NCBI GenBank assembly: GCA_018398585.1
Contig: JAGTTD010000010.1
Span: 1,133,501 to 1,197,500 of the forward strand
Source: Simmondsia chinensis
Lineage: Eukaryota; Streptophyta; Magnoliopsida; Caryophyllales; Simmondsiaceae
Direction: 5' to 3'
DNA length: 64,000 bases
In this document: positions 32,052 through 44,098 of the stretch, in pieces
Layout: every line of letters begins with the position of its first letter
Position numbering within the stretch: the stretch's first letter is position 1
Notes under the pieces: generated by a model
Databases searched by the model: none
The model's input: only the letters and a program-made list of their open reading frames with translations
What the model was told of the DNA's origin: nothing
Position numbers and translations under genes: made by a program

Positions 32052-33180
32052 TGATACAGAATATGATGCACTTGTAACCACGGGCCAAACACGAGATATT
32101 GAAATAAATTTTGGGGGCCCTAAGCGATTATTTGAGCTACTTAGGGTTGTATCTAATCATGAGGCTAACAACACTAAATACAACTAACATATATATATTT
32201 AGAGATTGTTATTATTATGACAAAAAAATATTATTGACAGAGTAATAATTTGACTTGTAGTGATTGTCAGGCCGAACCCATCGTAATTAGTTATTAGTTT
32301 TATTTTTATGAGTTTAAAATAAAAAGAAGAAAAATTAAAAAAAAAAAAGATATTATTGAGATTTACTTGAAATTTTGTTTGACTTTACCTACTTATTTTT
32401 CATTCCTAATGAGGCCTGATATAATGGATTAATTACATTTTATTCCACAAGATCAGTATAATGGTGTTTATATGTAATTTTAGTAGATTTTGTATCATGA
32501 TTCGCTAGATCTTACTAACTTTACTTAGTGGTTATATCCTTTTTCTTGCCTTACTTAAAAAATTATATTTTAATATTTTAAGGCTTGATGAATATACTTT
32601 TTAATACCAAAAATATTTTGCACTAATTTTATAATCTAAAGGTTATGATAAAATATTTTTTTAGTCTAGAGTTTGGTGTATGTTATCACCTTTTTAGTAT
32701 ATGAGGTTATATTTTTTTTTTAAATATGGAAAATAAATAACAATAGCTGGACTAAAAGTTTATGATAAGAAAAACAATTTCACATAGCCTCGGATATTAG
32801 TGTGTAATTTATCTTAAAAACCAGCAAAATGAAGGCCTAGGATAAATTATTGGGTGCTAAAAGATACTAAGAAAAATGATAATCTAACGTGATAAGAGAA
32901 TAATAAGAGTTTTATTTTATGTATTGAACTTGATACAAATTTACAAGCTCGTGTTACACTTATATAGACTTTCAAACATACAGAACTACAACTTGATACA
33001 ACTCATATTAATGCATACATCGAATTCTTTTACATGAAAACAAATGGCCAACTTGATTAGTCAGATAAGGGTGAGGTGGATGAAGTTGTAAAAGAAAGAT
33101 TTTGAGTTGGAACGTTAATGGTTTGAAATGGAAGGATAACTGTTTAGGTTCGAGATGAGTTGACAGATTAAGATAGAAAG
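32052..33180. repeat. Upstream module of A-type genes, copy behind A4
   Basis: Colinear with 35081-35290 and 36487-37160 and, more distantly, with 3.7-5.2 kb. No gene. Confidence 0.65.
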
Positions 33181-33748
33181 GAGCCATTGTCCAAAATGGC
33201 TCAAAATAAAAAAATATTACCCAAAATAGCTTATTTCAAAAAATATTTACCCAAATAGCCTCCATGTCATCAAATTCGAACCTTTTTTTTTATTTTGGAA
33301 ATACCTCCTCTCTATGATAATAATTTTAAATATAATAATTTATATTAAATGTTATATAAACAAAAAACTATTATTATATAACTATAATCATGAGTAAATT
33401 AAAAAATTATGTATAAATAATATTATTTTATATTTAACAGACAACTTAATTTAAATTTTTATTATAAATTAAATATATAATTTAACTAAAATGCATGTTA
33501 TAAAGCTAAATATAACATGATAATAAAAATATAATTAATATATTTAATTTAATTAATAATTAATAATTTATTAAAAAATTAAATAAAAAATTTAAAAAGG
33601 TTTAAAGTGTCAAGTACCCCAAAACGCAAAAAAAAAAAAATTAAATTTTAAAAATTGATGACATGGAGGCCATTTGAAAAAATATTTTTTAAAATAGGTC
33701 ATTTTGGGTAGTAGTTTTTTTATTTTGGCTCATGTTGGGCAACGGCTC
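33181..33748. mobile_element. Foldback MITE with GAGCCATTGTCC ends
   Basis: 568 bp with imperfect terminal inverted repeats: GAGCCATTGTCCAAAATGG against the inverse of 'gttgggcaacggctc'. Flanked by a 9-bp duplication gatagaaag / aatagagag (two mismatches), which suggests a Mutator-type insertion. The paralogous site near 37145-37170 is unoccupied. Confidence 0.75.
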
Positions 33749-34188
33749 AATAGAGAGGTGCGATTGAGATTAACTTGATGGTTGAGTATCAAATTTGAAT
33801 TCTTTATCTTATATAATAAATTAATATTTTCTTTATCTAAATTGTAAATTACTTTTGACATGAATGATATAAAAATAATTATTGGCCATATATTTAGGAA
33901 TAGATTCAAGATGGTAAAGCAACTTGATACAACACGAAAGGTATTTATTCACATAAAATTTGTCAAAATATTTTATGCTTATTATTGGCCATATTATATT
34001 CAAAAGGAAGAAAATAAAAATACAAACCTGAATATATTTAGAGAAAAATAACAAGTATTTTATTTCAGAACTAAAGAATCATAAAAAATTTTCTTCTATT
34101 TAAATAAATATCTTAATATTTTAATATTTTTTCAATTCCCTCACCTCTCCTCAATTCTCATTCCTCAATCTCCTTCCATCCTCACCTC

Positions 34189-34219
<31 letters not shown>

Positions 34220-35064
34220 GGACAAATACGTAAATAAATATTTTACATAATTTTTAACTTTTTAGGATATTTAATAATATCTAAACTCGAGTATAAAAAT
34301 TGAATCGAAAAATATCCAATATTTACAATAATGCTTATCTTTATTTTTTTGCTTTTATTCTTTGTTTTTTATTATCCCTTCGTCAAGTAATTAAAATACT
34401 ACTAAAATTAAGAATTTGTTTGTTTAGGAGAAAAAATAGATTATAAGAAAATTATTTGTTTTTCTTTTTTAGTATTTGACATGCTTGTTTTGATGAAAAA
34501 GAATTTTTGAAGGAACGGCTTTTTTGGCCAATGAGTATAAAATGACTTCCTCTATGAAAGAGAGAAGTCAATATTCAAAGCGACCCAAAAATATTTGGGG
34601 TATATATCTGTACAAATTTGGATCAGATCGAAATGAATTAGGCGAGATCATAGATCGTCAAAGGTAATAATATTGGATAGGGAATGGATCGAAGGATGAT
34701 CAGTCAAGTTTGATCTCGGACTAAGGCTTTGTTTTGTAGAAGGCGGAAATCAAGTTTGATCATATAGAGGATCAGTGCTAGTAAGGGTATTCAAGTAGCA
34801 GTCTAGATTATAAACCTAGATCGGGCCTTGCTATTTAGGATACGAGTTTTTCGAACTTACTGTTATTTAGTTTAACAGTATGCTTGAATACCATTATTTT
34901 TAATTTATAAGCACGAACTCGAGATGTTATATCAAGTAGAAATCTATTTTCGCTTAATTTGTTTTAAAATATAGTTATTGAAGAATATCTTTGTCATTTT
35001 ACTGAAGCATTAATAAAAAATGACGTATCTTTGTCTCTAAATTTTGGGGCCCTTTTTTGATAAA
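33749..35064. repeat. Upstream module of A-type genes, continued
   Basis: Homologous to 37170-38460 and 39440-39580 ('agcagtctagattat', 'ttgctatttag'). A (TA)n tract is at 34195-34219. About 34880-35030 is the middle of the foldback family at 2534-2998. No gene; the divergent ORF pair near 33.85-34.05 kb is chance. Confidence 0.6.
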
Positions 35065-35299
35065 TAGCAAAGGAAACTCACAGTACAAAATATGGTGCAT
35101 TCACAACCATAAGCCTAACACGAGATACTGAAATAAATTTCAGGGGCCTTTAAGCGATTATTTGGGCTGCTTAGGATTCTATCTAATCATGAGGCCAACA
35201 ATACTACCATTAATTTACATATTTAATTTATATATTTAGGGGGTTGTTATTGTCGGGACAAAAATTATTATTGATTGAGTAGCGATATGACTTGCAGTG
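35065..35299. repeat. Module copy with SINE-free (empty) target site
   Basis: 'tagcaaaggaaactca' at 35065-35080 is the unoccupied paralogue of the SINE target at 31782-32051. The following text matches 32052-32270. Confidence 0.75.
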
Positions 35300-35450
35300 C
35301 TTGCCAGCTTCTGAGGTTTGGGGTCCTCGATAATAGCTTCTTGTTAGGATATCACCTGAAGGGGTAAGGCTGCGTACATCACACCCCTCTCAAACCATGC
35401 TTATGCGAGAGCTCTTGAGGCACTAAGTATGTTGTTGTTGTTATTATAAT
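35300..35450 (+). mobile_element. Angio-domain SINE, short-headed
   Basis: 'ggtaaggctgcgtacatcac' through 'cttgaggcactaagtatg' and a (TTG)n tail, with a ~40-bp head unlike 5S RNA. 16-bp target-site duplication gatatgacttgcagtg / gatataacttgcagtg at 35284-35299 and 35451-35466. Confidence 0.85.
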
Positions 35451-35594
35451 GATATAACTTGCAGTGATTGTTGGGTCTTACCAATTGTTTTAGTTTTCAG
35501 TTTTGTTTTTATTATTTTAAAATAAAAAAAATGAAAAAGAAAAAGAAAAATATTAGTGAAATTTAGTTACTTATTTGATATTTTGTTTAACAAC

Positions 35595-35832
35595 AGCAAC
35601 AAACCCAGTGCCTCAAGGGCTCCTGTATGAGCGGGGTTTGGGAGGGGTGGATGTACGCAGCCTTGTCCTTTCAGGGTGTAACCTTATCGAGAGACTGTTT
35701 CCGAGAACCCCCAATCTTATAGGGTTGGCAACACGAGGACTTCCTAGGAGGTCACCCATCCTGGTACTACTCTCGCCCAAGCACGCGTACCTTTGAAGTT
35801 CTAATGGGATCCGGTTGCATTAGTGCCCGGGG
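35595..35832 (-). mobile_element. 5S rRNA-headed Angio-domain SINE
   Basis: On the minus strand the 5S-like head (35712-35830) contains 'gcttgggcgagagtagtacc' and 'aggatgggtgacctcct', then the Angio-domain and tail. Perfect 13-bp target-site duplication tttgtttaacaac at 35582-35594 and 35833-35845. Confidence 0.9.
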
Positions 35833-35904
35833 TTTGTTTAACAACCCTAAGATTAAAGTATTTTTACCTACTTATTCTTACCCTTTTATTCCCAATGAGG
35901 GTTA

Positions 35905-36486
35905 GGGTGTGTTTGGTTCAGCTTATTTCTACTTATCTTTTTTCAGCTTATTTATTTCAACAAGATTTGTCCATTTAAGATCTGTATCTTTTTACAGTAA
36001 AGTGTTTGGTTATGCTGTGCAAAAAAATCTTTCTTATAAAATAAAGTGTTTGGATAGAAGTTTAAATAATAAATTATATATTATAATCACAAAAGTGACT
36101 TAATAATATAAATTAATTAATAATAGTGGGTAAAAAAAATATTATAATAGTTGGTTATGGTAATAGAGAGTGATAAGTGTAACGATTCATGGGCGTAAAA
36201 AGGGTGTTGGTAGGTGGGGGAGGTCATAACAAGTAAAAAAAAAGTCATAGTGATAAAGATTTAATATTAATATAGTTTTTTTAGAGCATTTTTCTTAAAT
36301 AAGCTATAAAAAAAACTCCAGTTTTGCGTCTTTTTATGTTTCGTTATAAAACAGTTTTTTCATCATTCTATTTAAGCTGTGAAAAAGATGTAAAAAGATA
36401 CTTTCTGTCAACCAAACACAAGCCCTATAGTCAACTAGATCTTTTTCATAGTTTTAAGCTGTTAAAAAATTGAACCAAATGCAGCC
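35905..36486. mobile_element. Tourist-like (PIF/Harbinger-type) MITE
   Basis: 582 bp with ends GGGTGTGTTTGGTTCA and TTGAACCAAATGCAGCC as inverted repeats. 3-bp duplication TTA at 35902-35904 and 36487-36489. Internal AGCTTATTT words repeat. Non-coding. Confidence 0.75.
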
Positions 36487-37590
36487 TTAATATAATGAAT
36501 TAATTATATTTTAATATTTTAAGGTTCGATGAATTTACTTTTTAGTACCAATAATTTCATAATCTAATAGGTTATGAGAAAATAATTTTTTAATTCAAAA
36601 TTTGGGGTATGATACCACCTTTTTGACATATGATGTCATATCTTTAAAACAATCTGAGAAAAGAATCACAGACAGTTGGAGTAAAAAAAACTTATGTTTT
36701 CATAACTGATGAACTAGAAAAGTTAAATATAAAATTCATGAAGAAAAATAATTTAACCAAGCCTCGGATATTAGAGTGCGATTTATCTCGAAAAGTAAAA
36801 CCATCAAAATGAAGGCATACGATAAGTTGTTGGGTACTAAAAGATTTCTTTAGAAAACTAAGAAGAAGAAGAATCTAACACAACAATAGATTGAAAGAGA
36901 TATTTTCGGTATTGAATTTGATACAAATTTACAAGCTCTTGTTGCTGTGATATAAAGCTTTCAAACTTACGAACTAATGCATACATTGAATTCTTCGGCA
37001 TGAAAACAGGTGGCTAACTTGAATAGTCAAGATAACAGTAAGTTGGATGAAGTTGTAAAAGATACAGTGTTCGAGTTGGAAGGATAACTATTTAGGTTTG
37101 ATGGATAAGATTTATGTTGTAGGTGAGTTGGAAGATTGAGGTAGAAAAGATTTGATTGAAATCAACTCGATGGTTGAGTGTCGAATTTGAATTCTTCATC
37201 TTATATAATGATTTAATATTTTCTTTATCCAAATTACAAATTATTTTATACATAATTATTATAGTATAAAATCAACCATATGCTTTCATCCATCAGCTTA
37301 AACTTTTAGAAAAGATGGTTCTTTGAAAATAATTATTAGCCATATATTGAGGAATAGATTCAAAAAGGTAAAGCAACTTGATAGAATGTAAGAAATGAGA
37401 ATCCATTAACATTTTTACAAGACAAAAGGTATTGATGCACATAAATTTTGTCAAAATATTTTATGCTTATCTTTATTATTTTTGCTTTTTATTTTTTTTT
37501 TTAGTTATCCCTTAGTCTATTAATTAAAATATACTACTAAAATTAAGGATCAGTTTGTTTAGAAGAAAAAATAGATTATAAGAAAGAAAA
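36487..37590. repeat. Upstream module of A-type genes, gene-less copy
   Basis: Colinear with 32410-34450, but no Pro/Asn-Gly gene lies beside it. Either the gene was deleted or the duplication did not include it. Confidence 0.6.
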
Positions 37591-38119
37591 GCGGGAGCTA
37601 CATGAATTCCTGAAGGGCATGTCACCCAAGAATAGCGCAGGGAAAACGACAAAGATCGCTGGAAAGAAGAAAAAGAGAAACAGGGATAATCGGGGAGATA
37701 CAACTTCTGATGCTAAGAAGATCCTAGAAGCGGAGAGAACAATAGAAATAGGGAAAAGGTTGGGCCTTGACTTTGATGGGTTCGATCCGCATATGATAAA
37801 AGCCATACTCGATAGAGATGAAGATGGGGAGAGATTTCACTTTTGCTGAGTTCTCGGTTATTTCTTTGTTTTTAGGCGTTGCTTGTCCTGGTTGAACTCT
37901 CGATTCCTTTGTGTCTGGTTGAGTTTTCGGTGTCTTTGTGTCGTTTTTTGGGGCTTCTGTTTTGCCCGTTGTTTCTTGCTTGTTGTTGTGTTGTCCTGTC
38001 TCCTTCCTTCTGTGCTGGTTGTTTTGGTCCCCATTTTCTAACGGCTGGACTCAGGGCTCGCTTGGCAAGTAGCCTGCTTGTATCGCGATTATATCGCTAA
38101 TTATCAAAAAAAAAAAAAA
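37591..38119 (+). mobile_element. Short LINE derivative with poly(A)
   Basis: It interrupts the module exactly where 34440-34455 is continuous. Short duplication agaaaa on both sides. It has a 76-codon ORF, then a G/T-rich 3' UTR ending 'tatcgctaattatcaaaaaa'. The tail matches the LINE ends at 4.9 and 58.4 kb. There is no reverse transcriptase. Confidence 0.7.
37619..37849 (+). CDS. LINE-encoded peptide fragment
   Basis: 76 codons: a Lys-rich start (AGKKKKRNRDNRGDTTSD), then an amphipathic acidic region (AERTIEIGKRLGLDFDGFD). The second half resembles the spacer peptide that precedes the endonuclease in some plant L1 frames; that is weak, memory-based recognition. The ORF is open from upstream and reads directly into the LINE 3' UTR, so it is a remnant left by truncation or internal deletion. 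No independent function is proposed. Confidence 0.4.
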   Translation: MSPKNSAGKTTKIAGKKKKRNRDNRGDTTSDAKKILEAERTIEIGKRLGLDFDGFDPHMIKAILDRDEDGERFHFC

Positions 38120-38477
38120 AGAAAATTGTTGTTTTTTTTAAGAATTTGACTTGCCTGTTTTGATGAAAAATATTTTTTGAAGGAACGGCTTTTTTGACCA
38201 ATGAGTGTAAAATGACTTCCTCAGTGAAAGAGAGAAGTCACCATTTGAAGCAGGCCAAAAATATTTTGGGATATATATCTGCCCAAATTTGGATCAGATT
38301 GAAATGAACTAGGTGAGATCATAGATCATAAAAAGTAATAATTTCGGATAGGGAAAAGATTGAAAGATGATTAGTCATGTTCGATCTTGGACTAAGGCTT
38401 TTGTTTTCTAGAGGGAAAGATCAAGGAAAATTTCCGGGAAAAATCAATATCTACTTGAAGCTATACATCTTTTGCTT

Positions 38478-38984
38478 AAGGATAAATTACAGAAAACCTC
38501 CTTGTCTTTTGCTTCAAAAACAGAAAACCCCCATCACAAATAAAAGTACTCACAAAACCCCCTCACTTTTAAAAATTTATCACTTAACCCCCATGTAACT
38601 TATTTTTGACCATTTTGCCCCTAATGTTTAATTTTATTTTTAGAAAAAGGTTTTATATTATTAGACAAAAATTAAATATTTTATATTTTTAGCAAAAAAA
38701 ATTAAGAAAATTTTCTATATTTATAAGAATATAATTATTTTAATTAATTATAGTAATATTATATAAGTTCAGAAGATAAAAAATATTTTTAAAATTTTCA
38801 GATAAAAATATCATGAGATAAAATATAACTTTTTTTTGGTTGAGGGGCAAAATGGTCAAAAAATTATTTGGGGGCAAAGTGAAAAATTTTCAAAAGTTAT
38901 GGGGTTTAGTGAGTGGTTTTATTTGTGAGAGGGGTTTTTTGTTATTGAAGCAAAAGTCATAGGGGTTTTCTATAATTTACCCTT
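38478..38984. mobile_element. Foldback MITE with AAGGATAAATTACAG ends
   Basis: Ends AAGGATAAATTACAGAAAACC and, inverted, AAGGGTAAATTATAGAAAACC. 5-bp duplication tgctt at 38473-38477 and 38985-38989. Arms carry 'caaaatggtcaaaa' and 'cccctcactttt' words. Non-coding. Confidence 0.75.
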
Positions 38985-39952
38985 TGCTTAAATATAAATA
39001 TCAGTAGCGATGTAATTATACATAATAAATTATAAAAAATAAAATAATAATAAAAATAAAATAAAATTAACTCTCCAAACTATGTTTAATTATCGTTTAA
39101 TAATTCAAAGTTCAAAAAAGTCAAAAAAAAAAAAATTTATAAATAGCTTTCATGTATCCGGTTTAAAGTGAATATCATTTCGTAGTTACAATATTACTAA
39201 AGGCCCTTAGTTATTGATTTAGATTTTAATAGATTTTTTGTTCGTTTCAATGCAAATTTAGTGTAATTAATAACGTAAGCATGACATAATATCGATTCAA
39301 GATAAAATCTCGACCACCCCAGCTAACTTTTGTGCTATTTTAAAATTTTAGTCGTCGGTCTTTGGTTTAGTCTAGTCCACACTTGAACTAATGAGCACCT
39401 CTGCAAATTCAAGACGGTAACTTTCAAGTCAAATCAAGAAAATGGAATTTCATATAGAGGATCGATGCTAGTAAGAGTATTCAACTAGCAGTCTAGATTA
39501 TGATCTTGGAACAAACCTTGCTATTTAGTATAAATCGTATACTATACTAGTTTTTCGAACTTACTGTTATTTAGTTTGATCATTTGACTCTAATCCTTAC
39601 CGATGTTTGGCTTAGCTCAATTCAAGCATGAAGTAATAAAAGTATTTAAAATATGAAATATCAAACACGACAAAAAGCATGTGAAATCATATAATTCAAT
39701 TCAAGATCAAATCTGATGAGTCATTCTTCGATTAAATCCTCATCCAACGTTATTAACGTTTAACATTTCAAGATCTCGTCTAGTTCATTTCATCCTGACC
39801 TAGATTTGAAACGATGAATACTCCGAGGCTTTTGATTTCCCATGTTTTCAAGGGATTCGTATTCTATCCATAGGGTGAAAAAGCATTTTTTTGGGGAAAA
39901 TATTTTCTGTCAAAGAATGCAGACCAAACAACAAAAAAGAGAAAAAATAAAG
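38985..39952. repeat. End of gene-less module; otherwise no gene
   Basis: About 39440-39600 matches 34750-34880. The rest is AT-rich and unassigned. Confidence 0.45.
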
Positions 39953-40372
39953 GGTAGTACAATTTATTGAGCCAAAGCCTGAAATAACACTAAAATAAAA
40001 ATATTTCCAAAACCTAGTTCTCAAAGAAAAATATTTCCCCAAATGATATCCATGTCATTATTTAATTTTTTTTATTTACTTTATTTAATTTTTATTTTAT
40101 TTTCAATATAGTTATAATTTTTTAAATTTATTATACTTTCTTAATCATAACAAATAAATTAAATTAAGTTATTTATTAAATATTTATTCAAAATTTAATA
40201 ACTAAAATTTGTAAATTTAAAAAATTATAAATATATTGAAAATAAGATAAAAAAGCAAAAAAATAGAACAAAATCAAATGATGGTATGGATGCCATTTCA
40301 GAAGATAGTTTTTTTAAAAATTAGTTTTGAAAATATTTTTTATTTTTATATTATTTTGGATAATAATTTACC
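39953..40372. mobile_element. Probable foldback MITE
   Basis: The left arm 'ccaaatgatatccatgtcat' and right arm 'gatggtatggatgccattt' are inverted, as are outer words such as 'aaaaatattttcaaaac'. Candidate ends GGTA and TACC. No clear target-site duplication. Confidence 0.5.
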
Positions 40373-40719
40373 ATAATAATGGTAGTTTTTATTAATGCCA
40401 GGGTAATTTGAACACTACAAGCTCAAAAAAGTCTTTATAATCATCCACACATTAACAAAAACTTCCCAGATAATAACACTAACCAAAATAAATTCCAAGA
40501 ATCTAATTTTTTTTTCCCTAATATATGGAGCTTGAATTATGTCGTAGAATTCGGTTTTCATTCCTAAATGACATTTTATATTTTCAAGATTTTCGTTACT
40601 TTACGCTTGAATAGAGGAAGGTGAAAAATCAATAAGGATTCTTCAAGGATCGAGGACCAAATTAAACAAGAATCAATTCGATGAACATATAAACATTATT
40701 CAAAGATCTCCAATTGTTT

Positions 40720-41280
40720 TGTTTTACTGCATTGGTTTTGTCTTTTCTGGCCCATGGTCCTTTGCAGTGATGGTGTAATCTTTTAGCAATAAATAGTATC
40801 ACTTGTAATTTTCTTTTCTCTTGATGCTTCTAGCAGTGATGTTGGCTAGTTTTGCCTTTTTTTCCCCCTCTATTACACGCGATTATGCTGGTGTGCCTTT
40901 TTGATTATACGCACTTTCGTTGTGTGTTGACTGTTTATTCTTCTGTTGCTTTATGGCCTATTTGTTGTGCTATGTGCAGTTGGTGTTATGCTCTTTCACT
41001 TATACTTAGATGCTTGTTTGCTTTGTGCTTTTTATACTTCACAGGTTGGGGATCCTCAGATACAGCTTCCTTTTAGGGTAGCACCCTAAAGGGTAAGGTT
41101 GCGTACTTCCCCCCCTCGCAGACTCTGCTTATACGGGAGCTTTTGAGGAATTGAGTTTATTGTTGTTGTTGTTGTTGTACATGCTGTTATGCTAGCTAGC
41201 TCAAGCCTCGCCAGCTTTTACAGGTTTGCCTGTATTGTACTGCAATTATTATCACATATTATCAAAAAAAAAAAAAAAAA
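40720..41280 (+). mobile_element. LINE 3' end, with nested SINE
   Basis: Pyrimidine-rich LINE tail of the same type as 1640-1900 ('cagtgatggtgtaatctttt'), resuming after the nested SINE and ending 'catattatc' plus 18 A's. The 74-aa ORF (40852-41076) is T-rich composition only. Confidence 0.5.
41040..41180 (+). mobile_element. Angio-domain SINE nested in a LINE tail
   Basis: 'caggttggggatcctcagat', 'aaggttgcgtacttcccccc', then a 'gggagcttttgagg' block and six GTT-type repeats. The head boundary is uncertain because the upstream LINE-like text has similar T/G-rich composition. Confidence 0.65.
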
Positions 41281-41598
41281 CATAATAAAACACAAGATAT
41301 ATTCCTCTTCATAGCCCAAAATAAGATGCACATTATTCATATATATCAATCCAATATTGGATTTTTGGGAAACCTGATTAAGTACACATTCAGTATATAG
41401 TTCTTCATACATACATGATATGGCTCACATCAGAGTACGACATGAGAGAATATAAACCATTAGATCTAAATTAACGGCCTGTACTTTCTCTTTTTATTTC
41501 TAGTCCTCTCATAGAAGCCATGCCCGTATAATAATATGTATAAAATTTACTGATATTTTATTATATTATAAAGTTCAACTTAGAAAGCCAAATTTTCT

Positions 41599-42003
41599 TC
41601 ATTTTTTTCCATACCCTGTACCAATATTAAAACCTGCAATCTTTTGGTCACCCCACCCTGAGTTCTCGTTATTGGAACCGATGTCCCCAGCGACGAACTC
41701 ACTCGATTTATTGGTGCTATTTCCCACTTTGACGCCTTTGTTGGTCTGGGTGCCCGACCCATTTCTGTTGTTGCCCGAGTTGTAAACGTTTCCCCCTCCT
41801 GGGACGGCTGGGAAATGGTCAAAATTAGGCCAGAAAGACGTGGATCCCGGTGGTGGTGGTGGAGGTGGAGGATATCCGAGGTGATGGTATCCATAAGGCG
41901 ATGGTGGAGGGGGGTAATTGTAATGTGAATATGGCATCGGATGCGGGTTGTGTGGGGGGTTTTCGGGCCAAGCGTAAGGTTGGCTCATCCGGGCATCGGC
42001 CAT
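41599..42003 (-). CDS. Small Pro-rich / Asn-Gly-rich protein, copy B1
   Basis: 134 aa, subtype B. Residues 1-66 are rich in Pro, Tyr and His (PPPPSPYGYHHLGYPPPP). The core runs from residue 73 (VYNSGNN) through SGTQTNKGVKVGNSTNKS (83-100) and GDIGSNN (106-112) to GFNIGTG (124-130). It differs from subtype A in the N-terminus but keeps the core, so the C-terminal half is the conserved unit of the family. There is no signal peptide, membrane segment or intron. The start is the first Met (MADARM), 73 bp below a TATATAA box. Flanks downstream ('attattcatatatatcaat', 'gggaaacct.attaagtaca') are shared with B2, marking a separate ~8-kb duplication. Function unknown. Confidence 0.72.
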   Translation of the reverse strand: MADARMSQPYAWPENPPHNPHPMPYSHYNYPPPPSPYGYHHLGYPPPPPPPPGSTSFWPNFDHFPAVPGGGNVYNSGNNRNGSGTQTNKGVKVGNSTNKSSEFVAGDIGSNNENSGWGDQKIAGFNIGTGYGKK

Positions 42004-42075
42004 GATTGATGTAACGAGTGTTTACTTGTGTGCCCGGTTTGGTATGATATGTTATGCTAGAGAGCTTAACCCTTT

Positions 42076-42082
42076 ATATAGA
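42076..42082 (-). promoter_or_regulatory. TATA box of gene B1
   Basis: TATATAA on the minus strand, 73 bp upstream of the ATG. The matching position exists at B2 (75 bp). The A-type 'ttgcttctctttgg' leader is absent here. Confidence 0.6.
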
Positions 42083-42175
42083 ACCCTCAAAATGGCCCTT
42101 TCTATAGGATAAGGCATATGCCAACGTTCCAATATTCAAAAAAATATTTCATAACTTTTTAAGTACGGTAAGAGC

Positions 42176-42310
42176 AACAACAACAACAACTCGATGCCTC
42201 GAAGAGTCTCCCATCAAGGCATGGTCTAAAAAATGTACATCATACGCAATCATACCCCTATACGATGCTACCCTGTAGTGAGGCCAGTTCTGAAGGATTC
42301 TCAATCCTAC
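42176..42310 (-). mobile_element. Degenerate Angio-domain SINE
   Basis: (CAA)n followed by 'ctcgatgcctcgaagagtct' and 'atgtacatcatacgcaatca', a decayed minus-strand SINE tail. Confidence 0.45.
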
Positions 42311-42557
42311 CAAAAACCCTACTCAAGTCAAACAAACAAGCTTATCTCGTACAAACAGGCATTACTTAAGTCAAATGAAGCGAAACTAAAAATTGTAGAG
42401 TTCAAAACGGATGTAAGATAATGGACATAAATGCAAAAGGATACAAAGGAGTATAGATATGCAGATAAACTGTTGAAACAATCGGTCTGATCTATAAATA
42501 GAAAATGAAAATTAAAAAAGTTAGAAAATTCGAGAAACGATCAGCCTATCTTAATTA

Positions 42558-42934
42558 TTTACACCAAATGTCCCTGTACTTTTTCCATTGTGTCAATTTA
42601 GTCCTTGTACTTTTAATTGTGTCAATTTAGTCCCCGGACAATTCAAAATGTGTCAATTTAATCATTCGGTAAAATTTAAGTTAAGTTAATCTCATAATTT
42701 TGAACTGTAAAATCATATTAGATGCAAACAACTTATTACATAAATTCATTCGTTTACTCAATTTAACCCAATTCGTGGCTGAACCATTAAAAATTTTATT
42801 AAAAACTGAATATAAAATTTTCCTTTAAGAACCAAATTGACACATTTTAAATTGTACAGGGACTAAATTAACACAATTAAAAGTACAAGATTAAATTGAC
42901 ACAATGAAGAAAGTATAGGAACTTTTAGCGTAAA
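42558..42934. mobile_element. Foldback MITE
   Basis: Ends TTTACACCAAATGTCCCTGT and, inverted, TTTACGCTAAAAGTTCCTAT. Arms share 'gtcaatttagtcc' / 'ggactaaatt.acac' words repeated three times. Non-coding. Confidence 0.7.
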
Positions 42935-43330
42935 CAACCCTATAATTTAACTATTAGCTTAAAATTTATTGAATAATAATAATTATATTATGAACTTTAT
43001 GATATTCCATGGCATTGAATACTATTCATTTTTTTTATGTCTTTGTCGAAGAGGAAGCAAGTTGATTTTTGGCACTGACAACTCCAAAAAAATATTCTTC
43101 TTTGTCTAGCGAACCCGAGTGTCTGGTCAGCTTACATGCACCTCGATTTGTCGCCAAGTCGTATTTCTCGTGCCATCTACTCAAAGTACATGCCCTGCTA
43201 CGACCGTGTATAAGTTGGGATAGAAAAACTTGACCCATTGAATAGTTTCGAAAAATTGCTTGAACCCAATGGGTGGATTCAAACATGAGATTCACACTTC
43301 ACGAGACGCAGGGTTCAAGTGCTTGATGTT
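42935..43330. other. No supported gene
   Basis: An 86-codon minus-strand ORF (43035-43295) has no domain I recognise and no conserved counterpart in the window. It is left unassigned. Confidence 0.3.
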
Positions 43331-44098
43331 TAGGGGCGGATCTACAGTATAATCACCGGGGGCATGGCCCCTGTGGTCCATGGGTTAAATCTTAAGTATT
43401 GGTGGTGGTTTATTATAATTTTTAAATTTAAATATAAAATAAAAGTAGCGTCTCCCATTATATTATATACTTTAGCTTGATAGTTGATGCCATGCACATT
43501 ATTTTCCACGTTAAGGGTTCAAGGCCACCAAGCACCAAATTATTTGTAACATTTTAAATTTTTTTTTTTTTTTTTTGAGTTTTGCCTCTTTATTTTCAAG
43601 CCCTATAAACATACCGATACTAATAGTTTCATAATCTTTTACTAAATTATGATTCTTTTTTTGAAAAGCATTAAGTTATGAAACAGGCCAAAGGAGGGAC
43701 GACTGCAGTCATACAGCAGGACCTCACCCACCTAAACTCATGGACGGAGATAGCCTTAGATAGAGCTAGATAGAGCTAGAGCTCGAGGGAGGACTAGCAT
43801 AGGAGTAACAGAGGAAGCGGCCTCACATCGCTGCTTATTCTGCTATTTATGTGTTCATAGGCGTATAGGGTTATTAGGCTGTACCTATCTACCTATGCCT
43901 ATCTGTCTACTATCGACCTATTTGCTTATTTGTTTATTTGGCCTATTTGCTTATACTAGCTGCTTTGTAGGGAAGGTTTTGTCTCATAGTCTTTTCTAGG
44001 GCATTTTTATGCTATGGCTTACTCTTTTGCTTTCATGCCCTATTATTCACAGCTCATCGCTCACAGGTCACCATGATGCGATAAAGATATATCTCTCA

